Source: CAZWSE01 sp964636575
Lineage (GTDB): Bacteria > Pseudomonadota > Alphaproteobacteria > Rhodobacterales > Rhodobacteraceae
DNA length: 13,799 nucleotides
Assembly (NCBI GenBank): GCA_964636575.1
Contig: CAZWSE010000090.1
Coordinates: forward strand, 1 to 13,799
Reading direction: 5' to 3'
Within the stretch, counting starts at the first letter, position 1, and each line of letters begins with the position of its first letter. The notes under the pieces were generated by a model, which worked only from the letters and a program-made list of their open reading frames with translations, did not search any database and was not told the origin of the DNA. A program made the position numbers and the translations under genes. Positions 1 to 6,927 of the stretch are shown here, piece by piece.

Positions 1-925
1 GCTGGAACCAGTCGCGGCAGGTGATGCGGTTGCCCGTCCAGTTGTGGAAGTATTCATGGGCTATGATCGCCTCAATACGTTCAAAATTCATGTCTGTGGA
101 TGTCTCGGGACTGGCCAGAACTGCGGAAGAGTTGAAGATGTTCAGCCCTTTGTTTTCCATCGCTCCCATGTTGAAGTCGTCCACGGCTACGATGTTGAAC
201 ACGTCCAGATCGTATTCGCGTCCGTAGATCGTTTCGTCCCACGCCATCGATTTCTTGAGCGCCTCCATCCCGAAGGCGCATTTGCCTTCGTCGCCTGCGC
301 GCACATAAAGGTTCAGATCAACGTGGCGGCCGGACATGGTGATGAATTCGTCTGTGTGGGGGATCAGCTCACCCGCGACCAATGCAAAAAGGTAGGCCGG
401 TTTCGGCCAGGGGTCGTGCCATTCTGCGCTGTGTTTGCCGGTGCTTGTGGGGTTCCCGTTGGACAGCAGCACCGGATGTGGCCCGTTGATGGTGACTGTA
501 AAGACGCTCATCACGTCGGGCCGGTCGGGGTAGTAGGTGATCCGCCGGAAGCCTTCGGCCTCGCATTGGGTGCAGTACATGCCGTTCGACATATAAAGCC
601 CTTCGAGCGCTGTGTTGGTTTCGGGTGAGATTTCGACCGTTGCCTCAAAGAGGAAGGGCGCATCAGGGACGGCGGCGGTGAGCCCTTTGTCTGTGACTTC
701 GGGTGTGATTGCTTCGCCGTCGATCTTGGCTTCAATCAGCGTCAGGTGTTCGCCGTGCAGGAAAAACGTGCGGTCTGCGGCGTCTGGATTGGGTCTGAAG
801 GCGATCCGGCTGATCACTTGCGTTTTGGTCGGGTGCAGATGGAACGTCAGATCGACGCTGTCGACCAGATACCCGAAGGCTGTGTAGTCTTGCAGGTAGA
901 TCGTTTGGGGGGCTGCGTCGCGCAT
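1..925 (-). CDS. pepN: Aminopeptidase N, N-terminal part (runs off left edge)
   Basis: Zinc metallopeptidase of family M1 that removes N-terminal residues from peptides in the cytoplasm. The reverse strand from ATG at 925 is open to base 1 (308 codons, no stop), so only the N-terminal part is present. The frame starts MRDAAPQTIYLQDY. It carries the substrate-binding GAMEN motif at residues 254-258 and the zinc motif HEYFHNW at 290-296, with H290, E291 and H294 as the two zinc ligands and the general base. The third ligand, a Glu about 19 residues further on, lies beyond the window. The region before GAMEN matches the N-terminal beta-domain of E. coli-type PepN, including the stretch GLYMSNGMYCTQCEAEGFRRITYYPDRPDV. 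The spacing of both motifs fits the bacterial PepN subfamily, whose full length is about 850-880 residues. The gene is divergent from the photolyase gene across 98 bases. I see no disruption in the visible part. Confidence 0.96.
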   Translation of the reverse strand, partial: MRDAAPQTIYLQDYTAFGYLVDSVDLTFHLHPTKTQVISRIAFRPNPDAADRTFFLHGEHLTLIEAKIDGEAITPEVTDKGLTAAVPDAPFLFEATVEISPETNTALEGLYMSNGMYCTQCEAEGFRRITYYPDRPDVMSVFTVTINGPHPVLLSNGNPTSTGKHSAEWHDPWPKPAYLFALVAGELIPHTDEFITMSGRHVDLNLYVRAGDEGKCAFGMEALKKSMAWDETIYGREYDLDVFNIVAVDDFNMGAMENKGLNIFNSSAVLASPETSTDMNFERIEAIIAHEYFHNWTGNRITCRDWFQ

Positions 926-1023
926 GTGTGACCTCTGGTTGTTGTTGGGGTGACGTTAAAAAGATCGGCCGCGATGGGCAAGGCGGGGTTTCGATTGTTC
1001 TGTTGCGGTCTATGTAGCGCTGC
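926..1023. promoter_or_regulatory. Divergent intergenic region between pepN and the photolyase gene
   Basis: These 98 bases must hold the promoters for pepN (minus) and the photolyase gene (plus), because the two genes are head to head. I could not find a convincing -35/-10 pair in either direction. The photolyase ATG at 1024 has no clear Shine-Dalgarno sequence in front of it. The promoter role is inferred from gene orientation only. Confidence 0.35.
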
Positions 1024-2538
1024 ATGACTGTTTTACTGTGGTTCAAACGCGATTTGAGGGTGGCCGATCATGCTGCCTTGGCCCGTGCTGCGGCGCTGGG
1101 CCCTGTGTTGCCGATCTATGTGGTTGAGCCTGAGATGTGGGCGCAGCCTGATATGTCGGGGCGGCAGTATGCATTTGCGCGCGAGAGCGTTTTGGATTTG
1201 CGCGATCAACTGGCCGAGATTGGGTTGTCTTTGAGTGTCCGTGTGGGCGATGTGTGTGAAGTGTTCGCTGATACGCAGGCGCGGTACGGGGTTACCCAGT
1301 TGGTCAGCCATGAGGAAACGGGCAATGCTTGGACATATGCCCGTGATCGTGATGTGGCGGCTTGGGCCCGCGCGAATGGCGTGCTTTGGGAAGAATATGC
1401 CCCTGCCGGTGTCGTCCGTCGTTTGAATGGTCGCGACGGCTGGGCCGCCAAGCGCAACGGGTTTTTGCGGCAACCGACGGTTGAGGTGCCTGCGCGGGTT
1501 GAGGGCGTCGCGGCTGAAAGCGATGCTTGGCCGGATTTGCTGCCAGAGGACTGCCTGCACCGTCAGACGGGAGGTCGTTTGTATGGGTTGTCCTTGCTGG
1601 GTGGGTTTTTGACCGAGCGGGGGGAGACGTATCGGCGGTCTATGTCCTCGCCTGTGACGGGGGAATGGGCCTGTTCGCGGTTGTCGCCACATCTGGCCTT
1701 TGGCACTTTGTCGGGGCGTGAGGTGGCGCAGGCGGTCTCGGCCCGTGCGTCGGAAGTGCGTGGAACCTCAACCGGTTGGAATGGGTCGCTAAAGTCGTTT
1801 CAGGCGCGTTTGGCATGGCGCGATCACTTTATGCAAAAGCTGGAGGACGAGCCTGCGATGGAGTGGCGGTGCCTTCATTCGGCCTACGCTGGGATGCGTC
1901 CTGATGTGCCGGATGCAGCACGGCTAGAAGCTTGGCAGAAGGGTGAGACGGGGCTGCCTTTTGTGGATGCCTGCATGCGGTATTTGAATGCCACGGGGTG
2001 GTTGAACTTTCGCATGCGGTCGATGGTCATGGCAGTGGCGTCCTATCATCTTTGGCTGCATTGGCGCGAAACAGGGCTGCATTTAGCGCGTCAGTTTACG
2101 GATTATGAGGCGGGGATTCACTGGCCTCAGGTGCAGATGCAATCGGGCACCACGGGCATGAACACGGTGCGTATTTATAACCCTGTGAAGCAAGGGAAGG
2201 ATCAGGATCCGACTGGCGTGTTTACGCGTCGTTGGGTGCCTGAACTGGCTGAGGTGCCGGATGTTTACCTGCAAGAGCCTTGGCTATGGGAGGGCGCGGG
2301 CAGCCTGTTGGGGCGCCGCTATCCCGAGCCCATTGTCAATGTGACCGAGGCTGCGCGTCTTGCCCGTGACCGCGTTTGGGCGGTGCGTAAGGGCGGCGCG
2401 TTCCGCGCAGAGGCGGGGCAGGTCATTGCCAAACATGCGAGCCGCAAGGACAGCCAAGGCCATTTTGTGAATGACCGTGCGCCGCGGCGAAAGCCCAAAA
2501 CAAAGACAGACAGCCGTCAAATGGGGTTTGATTTTTAG
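1024..2538 (+). CDS. phrB: Cryptochrome/photolyase family flavoprotein
   Basis: FAD-containing protein of the photolyase/cryptochrome superfamily, which repairs UV-induced pyrimidine dimers in DNA using blue light or acts as a light sensor. It has 504 residues. The N-terminal alpha/beta photolyase domain opens with LLWFKRDLRVADHAAL (residues 4-19). The helical FAD domain covers roughly residues 200-470 and contains SRLSPHLAFGTLS (218-230), a conserved Trp in AWRDHF (264-269), TGWLNFRMRSM (324-334) and RIYNP (383-387). The C-terminal tail is basic (RRKPKTKTD) and ends GFDF. Two signatures differ from classical CPD photolyases such as E. coli PhrB: M-H-N-R-L-R is L-N-F-R-M-R here, and the G-W-Q-W-A-x-S region is replaced by DYEAGIHWPQVQMQSGTTG (360-378). 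The stop is directly followed by the DUF2256 start. Membership of the superfamily is clear; whether it repairs CPDs, 6-4 photoproducts or only senses light cannot be settled from sequence. Confidence 0.9.
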   Translation: MTVLLWFKRDLRVADHAALARAAALGPVLPIYVVEPEMWAQPDMSGRQYAFARESVLDLRDQLAEIGLSLSVRVGDVCEVFADTQARYGVTQLVSHEETGNAWTYARDRDVAAWARANGVLWEEYAPAGVVRRLNGRDGWAAKRNGFLRQPTVEVPARVEGVAAESDAWPDLLPEDCLHRQTGGRLYGLSLLGGFLTERGETYRRSMSSPVTGEWACSRLSPHLAFGTLSGREVAQAVSARASEVRGTSTGWNGSLKSFQARLAWRDHFMQKLEDEPAMEWRCLHSAYAGMRPDVPDAARLEAWQKGETGLPFVDACMRYLNATGWLNFRMRSMVMAVASYHLWLHWRETGLHLARQFTDYEAGIHWPQVQMQSGTTGMNTVRIYNPVKQGKDQDPTGVFTRRWVPELAEVPDVYLQEPWLWEGAGSLLGRRYPEPIVNVTEAARLARDRVWAVRKGGAFRAEAGQVIAKHASRKDSQGHFVNDRAPRRKPKTKTDSRQMGFDF

Positions 2539-2700
2539 ATGCCCAAGATGCGCCGCAAAGGGGATTTGCCGACCAAGACCTGCGCCACCTGTGGTCTACC
2601 GTTCACATGGCGCAAGAAGTGGGCGAAGGACTGGGAAAACGTCCGCTATTGCAGTGAAAAATGTCGTCGGTCCTCCGACGTTAAGAAATTGGTAAAGTAA
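2539..2700 (+). CDS. DUF2256 small four-cysteine protein
   Basis: A 53-residue basic protein starting MPKMRRKGDLPTKTCATCG and ending in TAA. Its ATG follows the photolyase TAG with no base between, so translation is probably coupled. No separate promoter is visible. Four cysteines form a C-x2-C (C15, C18) and C-x3-C (C37, C41) pair, separated by an aromatic, lysine-rich stretch (FTWRKKWAKDWENVRYCSEKC) typical of DUF2256 (COG4338). This suggests a small zinc ribbon or treble-clef fold. The biochemical role of the family is not known to me. From memory, it is often found beside, or fused to, photolyase/cryptochrome genes, and the arrangement here agrees with that. Its size and charge would suit an accessory factor for the photolyase or for nucleic-acid contact, but that is inference. 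Confidence 0.88.
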   Translation: MPKMRRKGDLPTKTCATCGLPFTWRKKWAKDWENVRYCSEKCRRSSDVKKLVK

Positions 2701-2797
2701 TATAACCAAGCTTGTTGCCTATCGGAAACTTTTGTTCTAATTGCTGCATACTACCGTATACGACCTGCGAATATTGCTTGTGAAAAAGGAACGACCT

Positions 2798-4948
2798 ATG
2801 GGCAACCGGATCAATCGTGCAGAGCTTCAAGTATCGCCTGAATTGGTGGAGTTTATCGAGGCCCGCGCCTTGGACGGGACGGGCGTTTCTGCCGATACAT
2901 TTTGGGACGGTCTGTCTGCCCTGATCCATGACTTTGGCCCTGAAAACAGTGCTTTGCTGCAAAAGCGCGAAGATATTCAAACCCAGATTGACCAATGGCA
3001 TTTGGCGCGGCGCAACCAGCCGCATGACCATGATGCGTATCAGCAATTCCTGCGCGAGATCGGGTATTTGCTGCCTGAGGGCGATGCTTTTGCGATTGAA
3101 ACGGCCAATGTGGACCCCGAGATTGCATCGGTCGCTGGCCCGCAGCTTGTCGTGCCGATCACCAATGCGCGCTATGCGCTGAACGCGGCCAATGCCCGTT
3201 GGGGCAGCCTTTACGACGGGTTTTATGGTACCGATGCGATGGGTGCTTTGCCGCCCAAAGGGGGCTACGACAAAGGCCATGGTGCCCGCGTCGTTGCGCG
3301 GTCGCGTGTGTTTTTGGATGAAGCGTTCCCGATTGAAGGGGGCAGCCATGCGGATGCCCAGCGATATTATGTCAACGAAGGTGCCTTGTTGATTGACGAT
3401 TTGCCGCTTGCCGATCCGTCCAAGTTTGTGGGCTTTGCGGGGCACCCAAAAGCGCCATCCGCTGTTGTGTTGTGCAACAACGGGTTGCATGTGGAACTGG
3501 TCTTTGACCGCACCCATCCAATTGGCAGCCGCGATCAGGCCGGATTGGCGGATGTTGTTCTGGAATCCGCGCTTTCTGCGATCATGGATTGCGAGGATTC
3601 GGTTGCTTGTGTGGATGCCGAAGACAAGGTTGAGGCCTATTCCAACTGGCTTGGCTTGATGCGCGGTGACTTGGAGGCCAAGCTTGAGAAGGGCGGTCAG
3701 ACAATCACCCGCCGTTTGAATGAGGACCGCGCGTACACTGGCCCTGACGGGAAATCTGGCGTCACGTTGAAAGGCCGCGCCCTGATGTTGGTCCGCAATG
3801 TGGGCCACCTGATGACCAACCCTGCCATTTTGGACCGTGACGGCAATGAATGCTTTGAGGGTCTGATGGATGCGATGATCACCACGTTGATCGCCATGCA
3901 TGATCTGAAACGCGATGGCGGCAATTCGGTTGAAGGGTCTGTCTATGTCGTGAAGCCCAAGATGCACGGGCCTGAAGAGGTCGCGTTCGCCGATCGCACG
4001 TTCAGCAAGGTTGAGGATATCCTTGGCTTGCCCCGCAATACTGTCAAAATCGGCATTATGGATGAGGAACGCCGCACCACAGTGAACCTGAAAGAATGTA
4101 TCCGCGCCGCCAAATCCCGTGTCGCCTTTATCAACACCGGCTTTCTGGATCGGACGGGCGATGAAATTCACACCTCTATGGAGGCCGGTCCCTTTAGCCG
4201 TAAGGATTTCATCAAGCGCAAGGCTTGGATCGGTGGCTATGAGAACCAGAATGTCGATATTGGTCTTGAGTGTGGTTTGAGCGGCAAGGCCCAGATCGGC
4301 AAGGGCATGTGGGCAATGCCCGATATGATGGCCGCCATGTTGGAGCAAAAGATCGAGCACCCCAAATCTGGTGCCAACTGTGCTTGGGTGCCGAGCCCGA
4401 CTGCCGCCACTTTGCATGCGCTGCATTATCACAAGGTGGATGTCTTTGCCGTGCAGTCCAAGCTGAAGGCGGGCGGGCGTCGTGCCTTTGTGGAGACTGT
4501 TCTGGATATTCCTGTCGCGTCCTACCGCAAGTGGTCCGAGGCCCAGATTTTGCGCGAGGTCGAGAACAATGCCCAAGGTATTTTGGGCTATGTTGTGCGC
4601 TGGGTTGATCAGGGTGTCGGTTGTTCCAAGGTGCCTGATATGAATGATGTCGGCTTGATGGAAGACCGCGCCACCTGCCGGATTTCCGCCCAACATATTG
4701 CCAACTGGTTGCATCATGGCGTTGTGTCCGAGGCTCAGGTCCGCGCTGCGATGGAGAAGATGGCCGCCGTTGTTGATGGCCAGAATGCGGGCGATGCTGC
4801 CTATGTGCCGATGGCCCCGTCGTTTGATGGTATTGCCTATCTCGCCGCCTGCGATCTGGTGCTTGAGGGCCGCGTGCAGCCGTCGGGCTATACCGAGCCT
4901 GTGCTGCATGCCCGCCGTTTGGAATTGAAGGCGTCCCAATCCAGCTGA
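2798..4948 (+). CDS. glcB: Malate synthase G
   Basis: Condenses glyoxylate with acetyl-CoA to give malate and CoA, feeding C2 carbon into the TCA cycle. It is a cytoplasmic monomer with Mg2+. I chose ATG 2798 (MGNRINRAELQVS) because AAGGA lies 8-12 bases upstream; an in-frame ATG at 2741 would add 19 unlikely residues. The resulting 716 residues match the usual ~720 of isoform G. Expected active-site elements are present: LVRNVGHLM with Arg333, IMDEERR with Glu423 and FLDRTGDEIHT with Asp451 (Mg2+ ligands), GVGCSK with Cys609, and MEDRATCR with the catalytic base Asp623. The end AYVPMAPSFDGIAYLAACDLVLEGR and the C-terminal plug are intact. No isocitrate lyase or glycolate oxidase gene is in the window. 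A REP-type hairpin begins two bases after the stop. Confidence 0.97.
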   Translation: MGNRINRAELQVSPELVEFIEARALDGTGVSADTFWDGLSALIHDFGPENSALLQKREDIQTQIDQWHLARRNQPHDHDAYQQFLREIGYLLPEGDAFAIETANVDPEIASVAGPQLVVPITNARYALNAANARWGSLYDGFYGTDAMGALPPKGGYDKGHGARVVARSRVFLDEAFPIEGGSHADAQRYYVNEGALLIDDLPLADPSKFVGFAGHPKAPSAVVLCNNGLHVELVFDRTHPIGSRDQAGLADVVLESALSAIMDCEDSVACVDAEDKVEAYSNWLGLMRGDLEAKLEKGGQTITRRLNEDRAYTGPDGKSGVTLKGRALMLVRNVGHLMTNPAILDRDGNECFEGLMDAMITTLIAMHDLKRDGGNSVEGSVYVVKPKMHGPEEVAFADRTFSKVEDILGLPRNTVKIGIMDEERRTTVNLKECIRAAKSRVAFINTGFLDRTGDEIHTSMEAGPFSRKDFIKRKAWIGGYENQNVDIGLECGLSGKAQIGKGMWAMPDMMAAMLEQKIEHPKSGANCAWVPSPTAATLHALHYHKVDVFAVQSKLKAGGRRAFVETVLDIPVASYRKWSEAQILREVENNAQGILGYVVRWVDQGVGCSKVPDMNDVGLMEDRATCRISAQHIANWLHHGVVSEAQVRAAMEKMAAVVDGQNAGDAAYVPMAPSFDGIAYLAACDLVLEGRVQPSGYTEPVLHARRLELKASQSS

Positions 4949-4949
4949 G

Positions 4950-4975
4950 GATGGGTCTTTGCGGACCCATCTTAC
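4950..4975 (-). repeat. REP-like palindrome, copy A (behind glcB)
   Basis: An 8-bp perfect stem GATGGGTC (4950-4957) and GACCCATC (4964-4971) with a 6-base loop, followed by TTAC. Read on the minus strand this is GTAA then the hairpin, the same layout as copies B and C next to the RAYT gene 1.4 kb away. A tetranucleotide directly 5' of a hairpin is the known layout of bacterial REP sequences. It starts two bases after the glcB stop and could stabilise the 3' end of that mRNA or weaken read-through into glcG. No U-run follows, so it is not a standard intrinsic terminator. Confidence 0.8.
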
Positions 4976-5013
4976 CCGCCCCCTAGACCCCTATGTACCA
5001 TGAGGATGACATT

Positions 5014-5442
5014 ATGACTTCTGTAACACTTGATGCTGCTCGAAAGACGATTGCTGCGACCCTCGCGAAGGGTCGCGAAATGGGGCTGAAGCCTTTGTCT
5101 GCCGTTGTTCTGGACGCTGGCGGGCATGTGATTGCCTTTGAGCGCGAAGATGGTGCTGCCCCCGGTCGATTTGCGATTGCCCAAGGCAAGGCCTATGGAT
5201 CGGTCATGTTGGGGATGGCTGGTACTGCCCAGATGGCCCGTGCCGAGGCTCAAGCCTACTTTATGGCTGCTGTGAATGGCGTCTATGGCGGTCAGGTTGT
5301 GCCTGTGCCGGGCGGTGTGTTGTTGAGAGATGCTGATGGTGCCGTGATTGGGGCTGTTGGGGTCACCGGTGATACGTCAGACAATGATGCGATTGCTGCG
5401 ATGGCGGGCATCGAGGCTGCCGGTTTAAGAGGCGAAGTCTAA
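5014..5442 (+). CDS. glcG: GlcG/HbpS (DUF336) family protein
   Basis: A 142-residue protein of the GlcG/HbpS family, whose members include a haem-binding extracellular protein of Streptomyces and the GlcG protein of the E. coli glycolate operon; the role of GlcG itself is not established. I chose ATG 5014 because GAGGA at 5002-5006 is well placed; ATG 4993 would add seven residues and has no good ribosome site. Family features are visible: LSAVVLDAGGHVIAFEREDGA near the N-terminus, FAIAQGKAYGSVMLG in the middle, then GGQVVPVPGGVLLRDADGAVIGAVGVTGDTSDND, the usual glycine-rich core. No signal peptide is evident, so the protein is probably cytoplasmic. It lies 65 bases behind glcB in the same direction. 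In E. coli glcG also neighbours glcB, which supports a link to glyoxylate metabolism. A REP palindrome sits in the gap. Confidence 0.9.
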   Translation: MTSVTLDAARKTIAATLAKGREMGLKPLSAVVLDAGGHVIAFEREDGAAPGRFAIAQGKAYGSVMLGMAGTAQMARAEAQAYFMAAVNGVYGGQVVPVPGGVLLRDADGAVIGAVGVTGDTSDNDAIAAMAGIEAAGLRGEV

Positions 5443-5470
5443 GGGCTTTGGCGGGTTGCCCCTAAGAATG

Positions 5471-5487
5471 GTGGTTTTCTTAACCAC
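5471..5487. other. Short inverted repeat between glcG and the C26 peptidase gene
   Basis: GTGGTT (5471-5476) and AACCAC (5482-5487) form a 6-bp perfect stem with loop TTCTT. It lies 29 bases after the glcG stop and 51 bases before the next start. No T-run follows, so a terminator role is weak. It could equally be an operator for the peptidase gene. Confidence 0.35.
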
Positions 5488-5537
5488 ATATGCGCTATAT
5501 TGAGTGTGAGATCCGTTTCACAAGCAACAGGCTTTGC

Positions 5538-6314
5538 ATGACCCGTCCTATCGTTGGCATTATCGGCAACCAATATCTGATCAATGATCAATACCCCGCC
5601 CATGCGGGCGGGGAGATGAATTCCGAGGCTGTGGCGGCTGTGTCGGGCTGTATGCCGATGCTGATCCCTGCGGACCCGCGCTTTGTTTCTGTTGACGAAT
5701 TGCTTGAGACTTGCGACGGCTTTTTGCTGACGGGCGGGCGCCCCAATGTGCATCCTGAGGAGTACGGTGAGCTTGAGACCGAGGCCCATGGCACGTTTGA
5801 CCGTGCCCGCGATGCCATTGCCTTGCCGCTTGTGCGGGCTTGTGTTGAGCGTGGTCAGCCTTTCTTGGGCATTTGCCGTGGCTTCCAAGAGGTCAATGTG
5901 GCCATGGGGGGGACTTTGCACCCCGAGATCCGTGATTTGCCTGGCCGTATGAACCACCGCATGCCCCCCGATGGCACATTGGAAGAGAAGTTCGAGCTGC
6001 GCCATGCCGTCACCTTTAGCGAGGGTGGTCCGTTTCACCGTTTGATGGGATCGTCCGAAGTGATGACCAATACGTTGCACGGGCAGGGTATTGTGAAGGC
6101 TGGCCGGGGTATCGTTGTGGATGGGCATGCCCCTGATGGGACCCCAGAGGCGATTTATGTTGAGGGCGCGAAGGGGTTCACCTTGTCTGTGCAGTGGCAT
6201 CCTGAATGGGATGCGGCCAATGATCCTGTCTCACGACCGCTGTTTGAAGCCTTTGGCGCGGCTGTGCGCGCTTGGGCGCAGGGTGACTTGGCGGTGTCTT
6301 TGAAATCTGCTTGA
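5538..6314 (+). CDS. Gamma-glutamyl-gamma-aminobutyrate hydrolase-like peptidase C26 (class I glutamine amidotransferase fold)
   Basis: A 258-residue protein with a class-I glutamine amidotransferase fold, similar to PuuD-type hydrolases that cleave gamma-glutamyl amides in putrescine degradation. I chose ATG 5538 (MTRPIVGIIGNQY), which gives the usual family N-terminus; ATG 5490 would add 16 atypical residues. The catalytic triad is visible: nucleophile Cys113 in FLGICRGFQE, then His221 and Glu223 in VQWHPEW. The GGRPNVHPEEYGE segment (about 66-78) is the family's substrate-side loop, and NTLHGQG the typical later motif. No polyamine uptake or puu genes are nearby, so the substrate is open. 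A related gamma-glutamyl compound is the safe inference. The gene ends 17 bases before the first of two tandem REP palindromes, which may protect or end its transcript, and it converges with the RAYT gene. Confidence 0.88.
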   Translation: MTRPIVGIIGNQYLINDQYPAHAGGEMNSEAVAAVSGCMPMLIPADPRFVSVDELLETCDGFLLTGGRPNVHPEEYGELETEAHGTFDRARDAIALPLVRACVERGQPFLGICRGFQEVNVAMGGTLHPEIRDLPGRMNHRMPPDGTLEEKFELRHAVTFSEGGPFHRLMGSSEVMTNTLHGQGIVKAGRGIVVDGHAPDGTPEAIYVEGAKGFTLSVQWHPEWDAANDPVSRPLFEAFGAAVRAWAQGDLAVSLKSA

Positions 6315-6331
6315 GGTTTGAGGCGCCGCGG

Positions 6332-6353
6332 GATGGGTCGAGACCCATCTTAC
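6332..6353 (-). repeat. REP-like palindrome, copy B
   Basis: GATGGGTC (6332-6339), a 2-base spacer GA, GACCCATC (6342-6349), then TTAC. On the minus strand it reads GTAA followed by the hairpin. It lies exactly 40 bases before copy C in the same orientation, so B and C form a direct tandem pair between the convergent C26 peptidase and RAYT genes. Confidence 0.85.
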
Positions 6354-6371
6354 AGAAGAGATGGTGTGGGG

Positions 6372-6393
6372 GATGGGTCAAGACCCATCTTAC
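6372..6393 (-). repeat. REP-like palindrome, copy C (contains the RAYT stop codon)
   Basis: GATGGGTC (6372-6379), spacer AA, GACCCATC (6382-6389), then TTAC. On the minus strand the GTAA tetranucleotide supplies the TAA stop of the RAYT gene (6390-6392), so gene and repeat share bases. The short spacer would have to rearrange in an RNA hairpin (loss of one or two inner pairs). Confidence 0.85.
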
Positions 6394-6890
6394 GTGAGCG
6401 CACCATAAGGGTGTTTTGGCACTGTTGCTTTGTCGCGGTGGATCGAGCTTGGCAGCCAGTCTGTAGGGTTTGCACAAAGACCGGCCTGAACGGGTGCCGC
6501 ATAGATGAACTGTTTGTGCGCATCTAAGTCTTGCTTGTCCCTGATGTGATGTTCCCAGAACCTGCGTTGCCAGATGCCTTTTTCGCCTCGTTCTATCTGC
6601 TGCGCGTTGCGGTTCGGGGCGGGAGGCAATCCGCGTGAGAAGTTTGATTTTATCATGCGCCATCTCAGGCTGAAGTCGGCGTCTTCTGGGGGCAGGGTCC
6701 AGATCATATGGGTACAATCGGGAAGAACCACGGCAGCATCTATGGTAAAGGGATGTGCTTGGAGTGTGACCCGCACAGCGTGACGCAGCCTATCTAAGTG
6801 TTGGATCAGCAAATCGCTTTGCCTGTCGATCAGCCGCGATGTGAAGAAGTATTGCCCGCCGGGGATATAGAGCCGTTTGTACTGTGCCAT
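6390..6890 (-). CDS. REP-associated tyrosine transposase (RAYT), IS200/Y1-like, motif altered
   Basis: A 166-residue protein related to the Y1 HUH single-strand DNA transposases, of the chromosomal single-copy type (TnpA-REP/RAYT, COG1943) that acts on REP hairpins. Typical RAYT stretches are visible: GGQYFFTSRL at 11-20, AAVVLPDCTHMIWTLP at 52-67, DADFSLRWRMIKSNFSRGLP at 70-89, GIWQRRFWEHHIRD at 105-118 and PVQAGLCANPTDWLPSSIHR at 133-152. Two deviations stand out. The metal-binding H-x-H is C59-T60-H61, and the usual Y-I-H-Y-N-P-V-like region reads FIYAAPV (128-134), leaving Tyr130 as a candidate nucleophile. The reading frame is otherwise intact. The gene is bracketed by palindromes of one family: two behind it, one 38 bases before its start. 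It may be active on these REPs, a domesticated protein, or an early decaying copy. Confidence 0.9.
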   Translation of the reverse strand: MAQYKRLYIPGGQYFFTSRLIDRQSDLLIQHLDRLRHAVRVTLQAHPFTIDAAVVLPDCTHMIWTLPPEDADFSLRWRMIKSNFSRGLPPAPNRNAQQIERGEKGIWQRRFWEHHIRDKQDLDAHKQFIYAAPVQAGLCANPTDWLPSSIHRDKATVPKHPYGALT

Positions 6891-6927
6891 AGCGTTTGGA
6901 TGGCATGGGCTTGGTTAAAGGCTGATG

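Noticed and set aside
44..628. A 194-codon plus-strand open frame at the left edge
   Set aside because: The opposite strand encodes PepN with GAMEN and HEYFH motifs, so this frame is its shadow.
2741..2797. Upstream ATG 2741 as start of malate synthase G
   Set aside because: No ribosome site precedes it and the 19 extra residues are unlike the family, while ATG 2798 has AAGGA at good spacing.
2681..4939. A 752-codon open frame on the minus strand opposite glcB
   Set aside because: It is antisense to a gene with a full set of malate synthase motifs, its product has no recognisable domain, and it is rich in His/Gln/Arg as expected from the complement of a GC-biased gene.
4950..4971. The hairpin behind glcB as a standard intrinsic terminator
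   Set aside because: The stem is strong but is followed by TTACCC rather than a run of T, and the same sequence recurs at the RAYT locus.
5490..5537. Upstream ATG 5490 as start of the C26 peptidase
   Set aside because: The 16 added residues do not resemble the family, whose proteins begin close to the P-x-V-G-I strand; the start at 5538 fits better.
6332..6393. Two repeats at a 40-base period as a minimal CRISPR array
   Set aside because: The repeat is a short palindrome of about 22 bases with an 18-base spacer, there are only two units, and the same element occurs alone behind glcB and inverted at 6928; it fits REP sequences instead.
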